From assembly GCA_025352915.1 (NCBI GenBank), contig JANXSA010000061.1, positions 1-12,015 of the forward strand: a DNA stretch of 12,015 nt, written 5' to 3'. This DNA comes from Rhodospirillales bacterium. Lineage in GTDB: Bacteria; Pseudomonadota; Alphaproteobacteria; Acetobacterales; Acetobacteraceae. The notes beneath the pieces are model-generated. The model was given only the letters and a program-made list of their open reading frames with translations. It ran no database searches and was not told where the DNA came from. This document shows positions 1-7,295 of this stretch, piece after piece (within the stretch, counting starts at the first letter, position 1; each line of letters starts with the position of its first letter). The translations under genes and the position numbers were made by a program.

Positions 1-27
1 GGACTCGCGGCTTTCGATCGACTGCAT
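1..27 (-). CDS. N-terminus of an unidentified gene running off the left edge
   Basis: On the minus strand an ATG at 27-25 opens a frame that stays open for nine codons (MQSIESRES) to the window edge. A purine-rich run (CGGGGGAAA) sits a few bases upstream and would serve as a ribosome binding site. The gene would be co-directional with the aminotransferase upstream, separated from its stop codon by about 120 bp that hold the hairpin element. Nine residues are too few to identify a family, so no function is proposed. Confidence 0.4.
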
Positions 28-48
28 GGTGTTTCCCCCGAGCAAGGC

Positions 49-146
49 GTTCTTTTTTGAAAAAAAGAACCCAAAAACTTTTATTCGTTAAGGCACGGAA
101 AAAATGGATGAAAGTCTTTTTGCTTCTTTTTCTACAGAAAAAGAAG
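49..146. repeat. AT-rich composite inverted-repeat element between two minus-strand genes
   Basis: This A/T-rich stretch stands out from the GC-rich surroundings and contains three nested symmetries. The first is a hairpin at 49-70 with arms GTTCTTTTTT and AAAAAAGAAC around GA. The second is a perfect 10-bp-arm hairpin at 123-146 (CTTCTTTTTC, loop TACA, GAAAAAGAAG). Between them, an imperfect pair of arms (72-86 and 107-122) matches as CAAAAA-CTTTTAT against CAAAAAGACTTTCAT. The right hairpin starts three bases past the aminotransferase stop codon. It may act as a transcription terminator or as a dispersed extragenic palindrome. It lacks the usual GC stem plus U-run of an intrinsic terminator. 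Confidence 0.6.
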
Positions 147-149
147 TTC

Positions 150-1316
150 TTACTTCTCTTCGTAGGTTGCCAGGAACGCTTCCAACCGATCCATCGCCGT
201 ATGCAGCAGCGCTGGCGCCTTGGCGTAGCACAGCCGGATATAGTGCTCGGAGCCCTTCCCGAAGCTGGTGCCCGGCGCCATGCCGATCTTGGCCTCGACC
301 ACCGCGCGCTTGCAGAACTGCAGCGTGTCGGTGACGCCGTCGATCGAGAACATGGCGTAGAAGGCGCCTTCGGAAGGGATGTTGCGCACGCGCTTCATCC
401 GGCCGAGGCGAACGTTTACCACGTCACGGCCGAGGGCGCAGCGGGCGGCGAAGGATTTTACGAAGTCTTCGCCCTGGTCGAGTGCCACGATGGCGGCGTG
501 CTGGAGGAAGGCGGGGGCGCCGGAGGTGTTGAACTGGATCAGCTTTTCGAAGCTGTCCTTGTGACCTTCGGGATAGACAATCCAGCCGAGGCGCCAGCCG
601 GGCATGGCCCAGGCTTTCGAGAACGAGTTGGCGATGAAGACGGGGTCGCCGGGCTTGGCGATTTCGAGGAAGGAGAAGGCGGCGTTCATGCCGTAGACGG
701 TGCGGTGATAGACCTCGTCGGACAGGATGGCGATGCTGCGTTCGCGGGCGAAGGCGAGAAGGCGCTCGGCCTGGTCGCGCGGGATCATCCAGCCGGTGGG
801 GTTGCCGGGGGAGGCGAGGTAGATGACGCGGGTGTGGGCGTCGCACTGGGCGAAGACGGCGTCGAGGTCGAGCTGCCAACCGGCATTGCCGGGGGTCATG
901 GCGACTTCGCGGACCTCGGCGCCGTTGATCTGCATGGCGCGCAGGATGTTGGGCCAGGAGGGGGTGATGGCGACGACGTTGTCGCCGTGCTGGGCGGTGC
1001 CTTGGGCGATCATCATGACGGCGGACATGCCGGAGGCGGTGAGTGCTATGCGGGATTCCGGGACATCGACGTTCCATGTGCGCTTGATGTAGCGGCTGAT
1101 GGCGTCGCCCATGCCGGGGATGCCGCGGTTCGGGGTGTAGAAGGTGTTGCCCTCGGCCAGCGACTTGGCGGCGGCGTCGCGGATGAATTGCGGGGTGGGG
1201 ACATCGGGTTCGCCGGCGAACATGCCGATGACGTCAGGGTCGCCATAGCCCATGCGCCAGACCTCGACGATGGGGGAGTCTTCCAGGGTTTCGATTTCGG
1301 GGCGGATCAGGGACAT
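150..1316 (-). CDS. PLP-dependent class I/II aminotransferase
   Basis: A 388-residue fold-type I aminotransferase, the usual length for the class I/II family. The visible active-site set is complete. The NPTG motif is at residues 172-175, with Asp200 and Tyr203 in SDEVYH. The Schiff-base lysine is Lys234 in SFSKAWAMPGWRLG, with a phosphate-binding Arg242 downstream, and the carboxylate-binding arginine is Arg361 in HYIRLCYA. An N-terminal FAGEPDVPTP segment (33-42) is the typical substrate-lid region. Such enzymes transfer an amino group between an amino acid and a 2-oxoacid in the cytoplasm, and the exact substrate cannot be read from these motifs. The ATG at 1316 is preceded by a weak GAGAG site. 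It has its own promoter candidate upstream and a hairpin just past the stop, so it is probably transcribed alone or with the gene at the left edge. Confidence 0.93.
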   Translation of the reverse strand: MSLIRPEIETLEDSPIVEVWRMGYGDPDVIGMFAGEPDVPTPQFIRDAAAKSLAEGNTFYTPNRGIPGMGDAISRYIKRTWNVDVPESRIALTASGMSAVMMIAQGTAQHGDNVVAITPSWPNILRAMQINGAEVREVAMTPGNAGWQLDLDAVFAQCDAHTRVIYLASPGNPTGWMIPRDQAERLLAFARERSIAILSDEVYHRTVYGMNAAFSFLEIAKPGDPVFIANSFSKAWAMPGWRLGWIVYPEGHKDSFEKLIQFNTSGAPAFLQHAAIVALDQGEDFVKSFAARCALGRDVVNVRLGRMKRVRNIPSEGAFYAMFSIDGVTDTLQFCKRAVVEAKIGMAPGTSFGKGSEHYIRLCYAKAPALLHTAMDRLEAFLATYEEK

Positions 1317-1348
1317 GGCGCGGGCTCTCGGGTGGGGCAGGGGCGCGC

Positions 1349-1377
1349 AATTGAGCGTGGCGCGGGCGGGGGGTCAA
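1349..1377 (-). promoter_or_regulatory. candidate sigma70-type promoter of the aminotransferase gene
   Basis: On the minus strand TTGACC (1377-1372) is followed after 17 bases by TCAATT (1354-1349). The -35 box matches five of six consensus bases and the -10 only three. Transcription would begin near 1342, about 25 bases before the aminotransferase ATG. The geometry resembles the candidate promoter of the GMC operon, which supports it weakly. Confidence 0.35.
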
Positions 1378-1482
1378 GGTTTGGGCGCGGCGGCAGCGCA
1401 GGGGGTGTGGTCACAGGAGTCCATTTCCGCTCCGTTGTTCCGCACCTGGGAAGCTGGTAGGGATGGATAGAAGGGATTTGCC

Positions 1483-1860
1483 ATGAAGATGGGGTTTCTC
1501 AGCCGTGGTGCTGTGCCGGCGGGACGTTCGCCAAAGGCCCAGAAGGATGATCCGTACGAGATGGCGAATCTGTTCCCGCGCCATACCGGCCTTCCCGTCA
1601 CTGTATGGGTCAGCGTGAAGGGGGGGGCACGGCATGCGGCGCGGGTAAAGGTGTGCCGTCGTCCTGGAGACAGGATGGATGCCAGTGACACAGCGTCGGT
1701 CGGCATTCAGCCAGCGCCAGAACTCGTGGCAGGCAGTCTGGAGCCAGCGGTCGAAGCCGTGGTGCTGCAATGGGTCAGCCTGAACAGCGCAGCGCTTTTG
1801 GACTACTGGAATGGATTGATCGATACGGTTGAACTGATCGGACGACTGCAAAAGATCTAG
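1483..1860 (+). CDS. small conserved-looking protein of unknown function
   Basis: A 125-residue plus-strand frame, the only substantial plus-strand coding candidate left of the GMC operon. The part from residue 27 (MANLFPRHTGLPVTVWVS) to the C-terminus (ALLDYWNGLIDTVELIGRLQ, about residues 104-122) has balanced composition and alternating hydrophobic pattern, unlike the antisense shadow frames. It has no signal peptide or membrane helix. It resembles short hypothetical proteins I recall from Acetobacteraceae, but I cannot name a domain. The ATG at 1483 has a fair ribosome binding site (AGAAGGG, 7 nt upstream). An internal ATG at 1561 would drop a low-complexity leader and begin where the protein looks conserved, but its AGAAGGA site is about 13 nt away. 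Either start is possible. The gene is divergent from the aminotransferase and convergent with the GMC operon. Confidence 0.65.
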   Translation: MKMGFLSRGAVPAGRSPKAQKDDPYEMANLFPRHTGLPVTVWVSVKGGARHAARVKVCRRPGDRMDASDTASVGIQPAPELVAGSLEPAVEAVVLQWVSLNSAALLDYWNGLIDTVELIGRLQKI

Positions 1861-1910
1861 CAGTCGCAACTGCAGCCGTCCCGCCGCCAGCAGCCACAAA
1901 GTATTGGGGT

Positions 1911-1955
1911 CTGGGGCCGCCGGCCACAGCCTGTCCCGTGGCGCGGCTTCGCGCC
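1911..1955. terminator. two GC-rich hairpins between convergent genes
   Basis: Two hairpins lie in the 115-bp gap between the small plus-strand gene and the end of the GMC operon. The first pairs CTGGGGC with GCCACAG (1911-1929, one mismatch). The second pairs GGCGCG with CGCGCC around a GCTT loop (1940-1955). Neither is followed by a clear U-run on either strand, so they may be weak bidirectional terminators, transcript-end stabilisers or part of a dispersed repeat. Confidence 0.3.
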
Positions 1956-1975
1956 GCGACGGCAGAGCCCTCGCC

Positions 1976-2452
1976 TTACGCTTCCCGCCAAATCTTCCCG
2001 CGCGCCCGCACGGGATCAAGCAGCGACCAATCGCCCTGCGGCAATTCGTGCCCCTTGGGGAAGGGCGGGCGCGGTTCCATGCCGAGCGAGATCATCACCC
2101 GGTCGTCGCGGTAGTAGCATTGCAGGATGATGCGGGTCAGCAAAGTGAGGTCCATGCCGGCCTCGGCGCGCAGTGTGGCGCAGGCGGTTTCCTGTTGGTC
2201 GATGGGCAGGTCGGCGAGGCTGCCGCCGGCGATGGTTTCGAGTTGGGCCAGGGCGTTGTGGACGGCGGTGGCGTCGCGGCCGAGGCTTTTGGCGATGTCG
2301 GCCTGGATCAGCGCGTCATCGGCGCCGGGCACTTTGTATTCCTCGCTGGCCGGGATCATGCGGGCGCACATGGCGGCGAGGGTACGTTTTTCGACGGCCG
2401 AGAGCTCGGGGTTGCCCCAGGCGGGCGGGGGGAAGGAGACGGTGCTGGACAT
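1976..2452 (-). CDS. gluconate 2-dehydrogenase subunit 3 family protein (small subunit of the GMC dehydrogenases)
   Basis: A 158-residue protein with the hallmarks of the gluconate 2-dehydrogenase subunit 3 family. There is an N-terminal helix LSAVEKRTLAAMCARMIP (residues 18-34) and a C-terminal block with CYYRDDRV (112-119), PRPPFPKGHE (127-136) and QGDWSLLDPVR (139-149). Known relatives bind a GMC flavoprotein and are needed for its maturation or export. Most periplasmic examples carry a twin-arginine signal. Here the N-terminus (MSSTVSFPPPAW) has no twin arginine and no hydrophobic segment, so a cytoplasmic location is inferred. It is the last gene of the operon, 12 nt after the fifth flavoprotein gene. 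The GAGGA ribosome site (2466-2462) overlaps that gene's TGA. It is the only small subunit for five large ones. Confidence 0.88.
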   Translation of the reverse strand: MSSTVSFPPPAWGNPELSAVEKRTLAAMCARMIPASEEYKVPGADDALIQADIAKSLGRDATAVHNALAQLETIAGGSLADLPIDQQETACATLRAEAGMDLTLLTRIILQCYYRDDRVMISLGMEPRPPFPKGHELPQGDWSLLDPVRARGKIWREA

Positions 2453-2461
2453 TTGGAAGAT

Positions 2462-2477
2462 TCCTCAATCGAACAGG
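2462..2477 (-). promoter_or_regulatory. ribosome binding site embedded in the preceding stop codon (small subunit gene)
   Basis: On the minus strand GATTGAGGAA carries both the TGA stop of the fifth GMC gene and a GAGGA Shine-Dalgarno core for the small-subunit ATG at 2452. The same 16-base string, TTCCTCAATCGAACAG on the plus strand, recurs at 4081-4096 in front of the fifth GMC gene. The arrangement implies terminating ribosomes hand over directly to the next gene. Confidence 0.6.
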
Positions 2478-4075
2478 GTGGCCAGGCGCTGCTTCATCTG
2501 GTCGGCGATGTAGAGGGCCATGGCCTGGATGGTGGAGGTCGGGTTGACGCCGCCGGAGGTGGTGAAGATCGAGCCGTCGACGATGAACAGGTTCTTCACG
2601 TCATGGGTGCGGCCCCATTCGTTGACGACGGAGCGGGTGGGGTCGGTGCCCATGCGGGCGGTGCCGAGCAGGTGCCAGCCGCCGTTCAGGATTGGCCGTT
2701 CGACGCCGATGTCCCAGGCGCCGGCTTCGCGCAGGGCTTCGGTGGCGCGGGCGATGGCGTGGTCCAGCATGCGGTTGGAGTTTTCGCTGATGGTGTAGTC
2801 GATCTTTGGCGCGGGAATGCCGTGCGCGTCCTTCAGCACGGGATCGAGGGTGACGCGGTTATGCTCCTCCGGCAGGTCCTCGCAGATGGCGGCGATGTTC
2901 ATGCGGTGGTTGTGGAGTTTTCGGTACATCGCGTGATGCTCGGCACCCCAGGGCAGGCGTCCGCTGGCCATCGACTGTTGCGCTTCCAGGATGGCGCCGA
3001 CGCCGCGGCCGAACTGCCAGGAATAGCCGCGGACGAAACCTCGCGAGGGATCGGACTCGTAGAATTGGTGGCTCCAGAGGGAGAGCGGCGGGCCGCGATT
3101 GCCGTCGGTTTCCTCGTTGAAATAGCCCCAGATGCTGGCATACGGGTGGAACATCAGGTTCTTGCCGACGAGCCCGGAGGAGTTGGCCAGGCCGTTCGGA
3201 AAGCGCTCGGATTTCGAGTTCAGCAACAGCCGCGGCGTGCCGATGCCGTTGGCGGCGACGACGACGACATGGGCGGGCTGGAATTGCTCAACGCCGTCAC
3301 GGTCATAGTAGATCACGCCGTTGGCCATGCCGGTGGCGGGGTCCACGGTGATTTCGCGGACGCGGGCGCGGGTGCGCAGCTCGACACCGGCGCGGATGGC
3401 GGCGGGCCAATAGGTGATGTCGGTGCTGGCCTTGGCCCCTTGCGCGCAGCCGGCGATGCAGTGGCCGAGATTGATGCACGGCGCCCGGCCTTCGTATTCC
3501 CGCGTGGTCACGGCACAGTCGCTGGGCCACCAGTGCCAGCCCAGGCGGTTCATCGCCTCGCCGAGGATGCGCCCGGAGCGGCCCATCGGCAGCGGGTCCA
3601 TCGGCGGCGTCTTCTGCGGCGGATAGGCCGGGTCGCCCGCCATGCCGGAGACGCCGGTCATGCGGTCATTCTCGGCGAAGAAGGGTTCGAGCTGGTGGTA
3701 ATCGACCGGCCAGTCATCGGCCACTCCGTCCAGCGACTTCACCTTGAAATCGGACGGGTGCAGGCGCGGGTAGTGTGCTGCATACAGGATGGTGCTGCCG
3801 CCGACGGCGTTGAAGTTCAGCACCTTGATCGGCGAGTTGTCGTCGTTGACCGGGTAGTCGGACCAGAGCTGGCGCCGGTTCGGCGAGGTCGCCATGTCGT
3901 TGAACTGCCGCGCCTCCCAGTCGCGGCCGTTCGACGGGTAGTCGGTGGGGTTCTGCCAATCGCCCTGTTCCAGGCAGACGATTCGCATTTTTGTATCGGC
4001 CAGGCTCCAGGCCACGGCGGCGCCGGAGGCACCGGAGCCGATGATCAGCACGTCGACGGGGTCAAGCTGGGGCAT
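2465..4075 (-). CDS. GMC family FAD-dependent dehydrogenase, fifth in the operon
   Basis: A 536-residue GMC oxidoreductase (glucose-methanol-choline family). The N-terminal FAD-binding fold has GSGASG (13-18) and the ribose-binding acidic residue in CLEQG (Glu36). A second FAD motif, VGGSTILYAAH, is at 91-101. A cysteine cluster C200-x5-C206-x3-C210 (CINLGHCIAGC) matches the pattern that binds [3Fe-4S] in direct-electron-transfer dehydrogenases. The C-terminal domain carries His468 (WHLLGTARMG) and Asn511 (GGVNPTSTIQ), the expected catalytic pair. No signal peptide is visible. It most resembles the fourth gene (shared YAAH and ANSSGLVG blocks). The ATG at 4075 has a GAGG site overlapping the preceding TGA and lies 9 nt after it. 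It is directly followed by the small-subunit gene. The substrate is probably an alcohol or sugar but cannot be assigned. Confidence 0.93.
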   Translation of the reverse strand: MPQLDPVDVLIIGSGASGAAVAWSLADTKMRIVCLEQGDWQNPTDYPSNGRDWEARQFNDMATSPNRRQLWSDYPVNDDNSPIKVLNFNAVGGSTILYAAHYPRLHPSDFKVKSLDGVADDWPVDYHQLEPFFAENDRMTGVSGMAGDPAYPPQKTPPMDPLPMGRSGRILGEAMNRLGWHWWPSDCAVTTREYEGRAPCINLGHCIAGCAQGAKASTDITYWPAAIRAGVELRTRARVREITVDPATGMANGVIYYDRDGVEQFQPAHVVVVAANGIGTPRLLLNSKSERFPNGLANSSGLVGKNLMFHPYASIWGYFNEETDGNRGPPLSLWSHQFYESDPSRGFVRGYSWQFGRGVGAILEAQQSMASGRLPWGAEHHAMYRKLHNHRMNIAAICEDLPEEHNRVTLDPVLKDAHGIPAPKIDYTISENSNRMLDHAIARATEALREAGAWDIGVERPILNGGWHLLGTARMGTDPTRSVVNEWGRTHDVKNLFIVDGSIFTTSGGVNPTSTIQAMALYIADQMKQRLATLFD

Positions 4076-4084
4076 CTGGTTTCC

Positions 4085-5683
4085 TCAATCGAACAGCGTG
4101 TCGAGCCGCTGTTTCATCTGGTCGGCAATGTAGAGGGCGATGGCCTGGATGGTCGAGGTCGGGTTCACCCCGCCGCCGGTGACGAAGACCGAGCCATCGA
4201 TGATGAACAGGTTTTTGACGTCATGGCTGCGGCCCCATTCGTTGACCACCGACGTCGCGGGGTCGGTGCCCATGCGGGCGGTGCCGAGCAGGTGGCCAGG
4301 ATAGTTCAGCACGGTGCGCGAACAGGCGATGGTGTGGGCGCCGGCCGCCTGCATGATCTCGGTGGCGCGCGCGATGCCGTGCTCCATCATCCGCCTTGTG
4401 TTCTCGGACAGGGTGTAGTCGATGCGCGGCGCGGGGATGCCGTGGCTGTCGGTCAGCACCGGGTCGAGCGTGATGCGGTTGTGTTCCTCCGGCAGGTCGT
4501 CGCAGGCCACGCCGACATGGAAGCGGCGCTGCGACAGGCGGCGCATGGCGGCGTGGTGGCCGGTGCCCCAGGGGATGCGGCTGGCTTCGTAGCCGGACAT
4601 CGCCTCGCCGACCGGGCCGGGGCCGCGGCCGAATTGCAGCATATAGCCGCGAACAAAATCCCGCGTCGCGTCGGTTTCGTAGAACTGCTTGGACCAGATC
4701 GAGACGATCGGCCCGCGCTGCCCATCCATCTCGTCATCGACCCAGCCATGCACCACTGGCCAGGGATGCAGCATCAGGTTACGCCCCACCAGGCCGGAGG
4801 AATTGGCCAGCCCGTTGGGGAACTTCTCCGATTTCGAATTCAGCAACAGCCGCGGCGTGCCGATGCCGTTGGCGGCCATGACGACGACATGCGCGGGCTG
4901 GAAGACCTCCTTGCCGTCGCGGTCGTAGTAGATCGCGCCAGTCGCCATGCCGTCCGGCCCGACGGTGATCTCGCGCACCCGGCAGTTGGTGCGAACCTCC
5001 ACCCCCGCCCGGATGGCGGCCGGCCAATAGGTGATATCGGTGCTGCCCTTCGCCCCCTGGGCACAGCCGGGCAGGCATTGGCCGAGATTGATGCAGGGCG
5101 CGCGCCCGTCATGCTCCACCGTGGCGATCGCGGCATCGGACGGCCACCAGTGCCAGCCGAGCCGGTTCATCGCCTCCGCCGCCCGCGTGCCGGACCGGCC
5201 GAGCGGCACCGGCGGCAAGGGCGGCGTGTGATGCGGATAGGCCGGGTCGCCTGCCAGGCCGGCCACGCCCATGATCGCGTCATTCTGGGCAAAGAACGGC
5301 TCCAGCGTGCGGTAGTCGATCGGCCAGTCATCGGCCACGCCGTCCAGCGACCTCGTGCGAAAATCGCTGGGATGCAGGCGCGGGAAATGCGCCGCGTAAT
5401 GCACCGTGCCGCCGCCGACCGCGTTGTAGGTGGCGATCTTCATGATCGAGTTGGCGTCGTTGATCGGGTAGTCCGCCGGCAGGTTGCGGCGATTGGGCAG
5501 GATGTCGGAATCGGCGTAGCGCCGCGCCTCCCAGTCCCGCCCATTGGCCGGATACTCGCTGGGCTTCACCCAATCGCCCTGTTCCAGGCAGACGATGCGC
5601 ATTTTGGTATCCGCCATCGACCAGGCAAACGCCGCCCCGGAAGCGCCGGAACCGATGATCAGGATATCGACGGGATCGGTCAT
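4085..5683 (-). CDS. GMC family FAD-dependent dehydrogenase, fourth in the operon
   Basis: A 532-residue GMC oxidoreductase paralogous to its four neighbours. FAD contacts: GSGASG (11-16), CLEQG with Glu34, and GGGTVHYAAH (90-99). The cysteine cluster is C197, C203, C207 (CINLGQCLPGC). The C-terminal catalytic candidates are His464 (YPGHLLGTARMG) and Asn507 (GGVNPTSTIQ). It differs from the others by replacing the usual GWH before LLG with PGH, and by SKQFYETD where three of the others have SHEFYETD. That suggests a changed substrate pocket. The ATG at 5683 lies 5 nt after the stop of the third gene, with a short TAGG site overlapping that stop. There is no export signal. Expression is from the operon promoter upstream of the first gene, as no space exists for its own. 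Confidence 0.93.
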   Translation of the reverse strand: MTDPVDILIIGSGASGAAFAWSMADTKMRIVCLEQGDWVKPSEYPANGRDWEARRYADSDILPNRRNLPADYPINDANSIMKIATYNAVGGGTVHYAAHFPRLHPSDFRTRSLDGVADDWPIDYRTLEPFFAQNDAIMGVAGLAGDPAYPHHTPPLPPVPLGRSGTRAAEAMNRLGWHWWPSDAAIATVEHDGRAPCINLGQCLPGCAQGAKGSTDITYWPAAIRAGVEVRTNCRVREITVGPDGMATGAIYYDRDGKEVFQPAHVVVMAANGIGTPRLLLNSKSEKFPNGLANSSGLVGRNLMLHPWPVVHGWVDDEMDGQRGPIVSIWSKQFYETDATRDFVRGYMLQFGRGPGPVGEAMSGYEASRIPWGTGHHAAMRRLSQRRFHVGVACDDLPEEHNRITLDPVLTDSHGIPAPRIDYTLSENTRRMMEHGIARATEIMQAAGAHTIACSRTVLNYPGHLLGTARMGTDPATSVVNEWGRSHDVKNLFIIDGSVFVTGGGVNPTSTIQAIALYIADQMKQRLDTLFD

Positions 5684-5688
5684 GGTGC

Positions 5689-7290
5689 CTACTCGAACAA
5701 GGTGCCCAGGCGCTGCTTCATCGCATCCGCGACATACAGCGCCAGGGCCTGGATGGTGGAAGTCGGGTTCACCCCGCCGGCGGTGACGAACAGGCTGCCA
5801 TCGATGACGAACAGGTTGCGCGCGTCATGCGCGCGGCCCCATTCGTTGACCACCGAGCGGCGAGGGTCCGCGCCCATCCGCGCGGTGCCCAGGTTGTGGA
5901 AGCCGGATAGCGGGATCGGGTCCACCACCGAAATGTCGCGCGCGCCGGCGGTGGCCAGCAGCAGCGACGCCTTCTCCACCCCATGCGCGATCATGCGGCG
6001 GCTGTTCTCGCCAACGGTGTATTCGACACGCGGCGCCGCGATGCCATGGCTGTCGGTCAGCACCGGGTCCAGCGTCACCCGGTTATGCGCCTCCGGAATA
6101 TCGTCGACCACAATTGAAAGGTTCAGCCGGCGATAATGCAGCCGCCGCATCACCGCATGGTGCTCCGCCCCCCAGGGCAGGCGGCCATGCTCGAAGCTGG
6201 TGGTCGCCTCCACCACCGGTCCGGCGCCGCGGGCGATCTGGAAGATGTAGCCGCGCTTGAAATCCCGGGCCGGATCGGTCTCGTAGAACTCGTGGCTCCA
6301 CAACGAAAGCGGCGGGCCGCGATTGCCGTCCACCTCCTGGTCGACATAGCCGTAAACCGCGACATAGGGATGCAGCATCAGGTTGCGCCCAACCTGGTCC
6401 GATGAATTGGCCAACCCGTTCGGGTGCCGTTCACTGGCCGAGGCAAGCAACAGCCGCGGGGTGCCAATGCCGTTGCAGCCGACCACCACGACATGCGCCG
6501 CCTGGAAGCAAAGTTTTCCGTCGCTATCGTAATACTCCGCACCCGTGGCCATGCCGTCCGGCCCCGTGGTGATGCGCTTCACCCGGCAATGGGTGCGCAG
6601 CTCCACCCCCGCCCGGATCGCGGCGGGCCAATAGGTGATGTCGACGCTCGCCTTCGCCCCCTGCGCGCAGCCCGGCGTGCAATGGGCGAGGTTGATGCAC
6701 TTCGCCCGGCCCTCGTATTCCTCCGTCGCCGCGGTGTTGTCGGACGGCCACCAGTGCCAGCCGAGCTTGTTCAGCGCCTCGCCCCACACAACACCCGAGC
6801 GGCCGAGCGCATGCGGCTTCATCTGCGGCGTCTTGCCCGGCGGGTAGGCGGGATCGCCGGCCAGGCCGGAGACGCCGGTCATGCGATCATTGAGATCGTA
6901 GAACGGCACCATCTGGGCATAGCTGACCGGCCAGTCAGCGCCGACGCCATCCAGCGTATGGGTGCGGAAATCCGAGGGATGCAGCCGCGGCCAGTGCGCG
7001 GTGTACATGATCGTCCCGCCGCCGACGCCATTGAAATTCAGGATCTTGATCGGCGAGGCATCGTCGTTGACCGGGTAATCCTCCGGCCGGCCGCGCCGGT
7101 TCGGGCTGGGCGAGAAATCGCCGGTCGCCCGCGCCTCCCAATCCCGCCCGTTGGCCGGGTATTCGCTCGGCTTAACCCAGCCGCCCTGCTCCAGGCAGAC
7201 GATTTTCATTCGTGTCTCGGCCAGTGACCACGCCGCCGCCGCCCCCGATGCGCCGGCGCCGATGATCAGGATGTCGGCGGGTTCGCTCAT
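5689..7290 (-). CDS. GMC family FAD-dependent dehydrogenase, third in the operon
   Basis: A 533-residue GMC oxidoreductase when started at the ATG at 7290 (MSEPADILIIGAG). An upstream TTG at 7299 would add three residues and overlap the previous stop, but has no ribosome site. FAD motifs are GAGASG (11-16), CLEQG, and GGGTIMYTAHW near residue 91-101. The cysteine cluster is C198, C204, C208 (CINLAHCTPGC, with Ala in place of the Gly seen in the others). The catalytic candidates are His465 (GFHNLGTARMG) and Asn508. It pairs with the second gene by shared YTAHWPRLHPSDF, ANSSDQVGRNL and HNLGTARMG blocks, so the two are the likely product of a later duplication. It ends MKQRLGTLFE, a Glu where the others have Asp. 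The ribosome site is weak, so it probably depends on coupling across the 5-nt gap. Confidence 0.92.
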   Translation of the reverse strand: MSEPADILIIGAGASGAAAAWSLAETRMKIVCLEQGGWVKPSEYPANGRDWEARATGDFSPSPNRRGRPEDYPVNDDASPIKILNFNGVGGGTIMYTAHWPRLHPSDFRTHTLDGVGADWPVSYAQMVPFYDLNDRMTGVSGLAGDPAYPPGKTPQMKPHALGRSGVVWGEALNKLGWHWWPSDNTAATEEYEGRAKCINLAHCTPGCAQGAKASVDITYWPAAIRAGVELRTHCRVKRITTGPDGMATGAEYYDSDGKLCFQAAHVVVVGCNGIGTPRLLLASASERHPNGLANSSDQVGRNLMLHPYVAVYGYVDQEVDGNRGPPLSLWSHEFYETDPARDFKRGYIFQIARGAGPVVEATTSFEHGRLPWGAEHHAVMRRLHYRRLNLSIVVDDIPEAHNRVTLDPVLTDSHGIAAPRVEYTVGENSRRMIAHGVEKASLLLATAGARDISVVDPIPLSGFHNLGTARMGADPRRSVVNEWGRAHDARNLFVIDGSLFVTAGGVNPTSTIQALALYVADAMKQRLGTLFE

Positions 7291-7295
7291 GGCGC

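Noticed and set aside
57..1460. A 467-codon plus-strand frame over the aminotransferase
   Set aside because: It is antisense to a gene with a full PLP active-site set and is Gly/Ala/Val/Asp-rich, so it is a composition artefact.
1411..2019. A 202-codon minus-strand frame across the left intergenic region
   Set aside because: It is antisense to the small plus-strand gene, overlaps the end of the subunit-3 gene, and has an irregular composition rich in Arg, Trp, Cys and His with no recognisable motif.
1904..6136. A 1410-codon open frame on the plus strand, and similar long plus-strand frames at 7434-9023 and 9730 onward
   Set aside because: They lie exactly antisense to the GMC genes and translate to repetitive Gly/Ala/Val/Arg/His-rich sequence whose blocks repeat because the genes below are paralogues. 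High GC content removes stop codons. No domain is visible.
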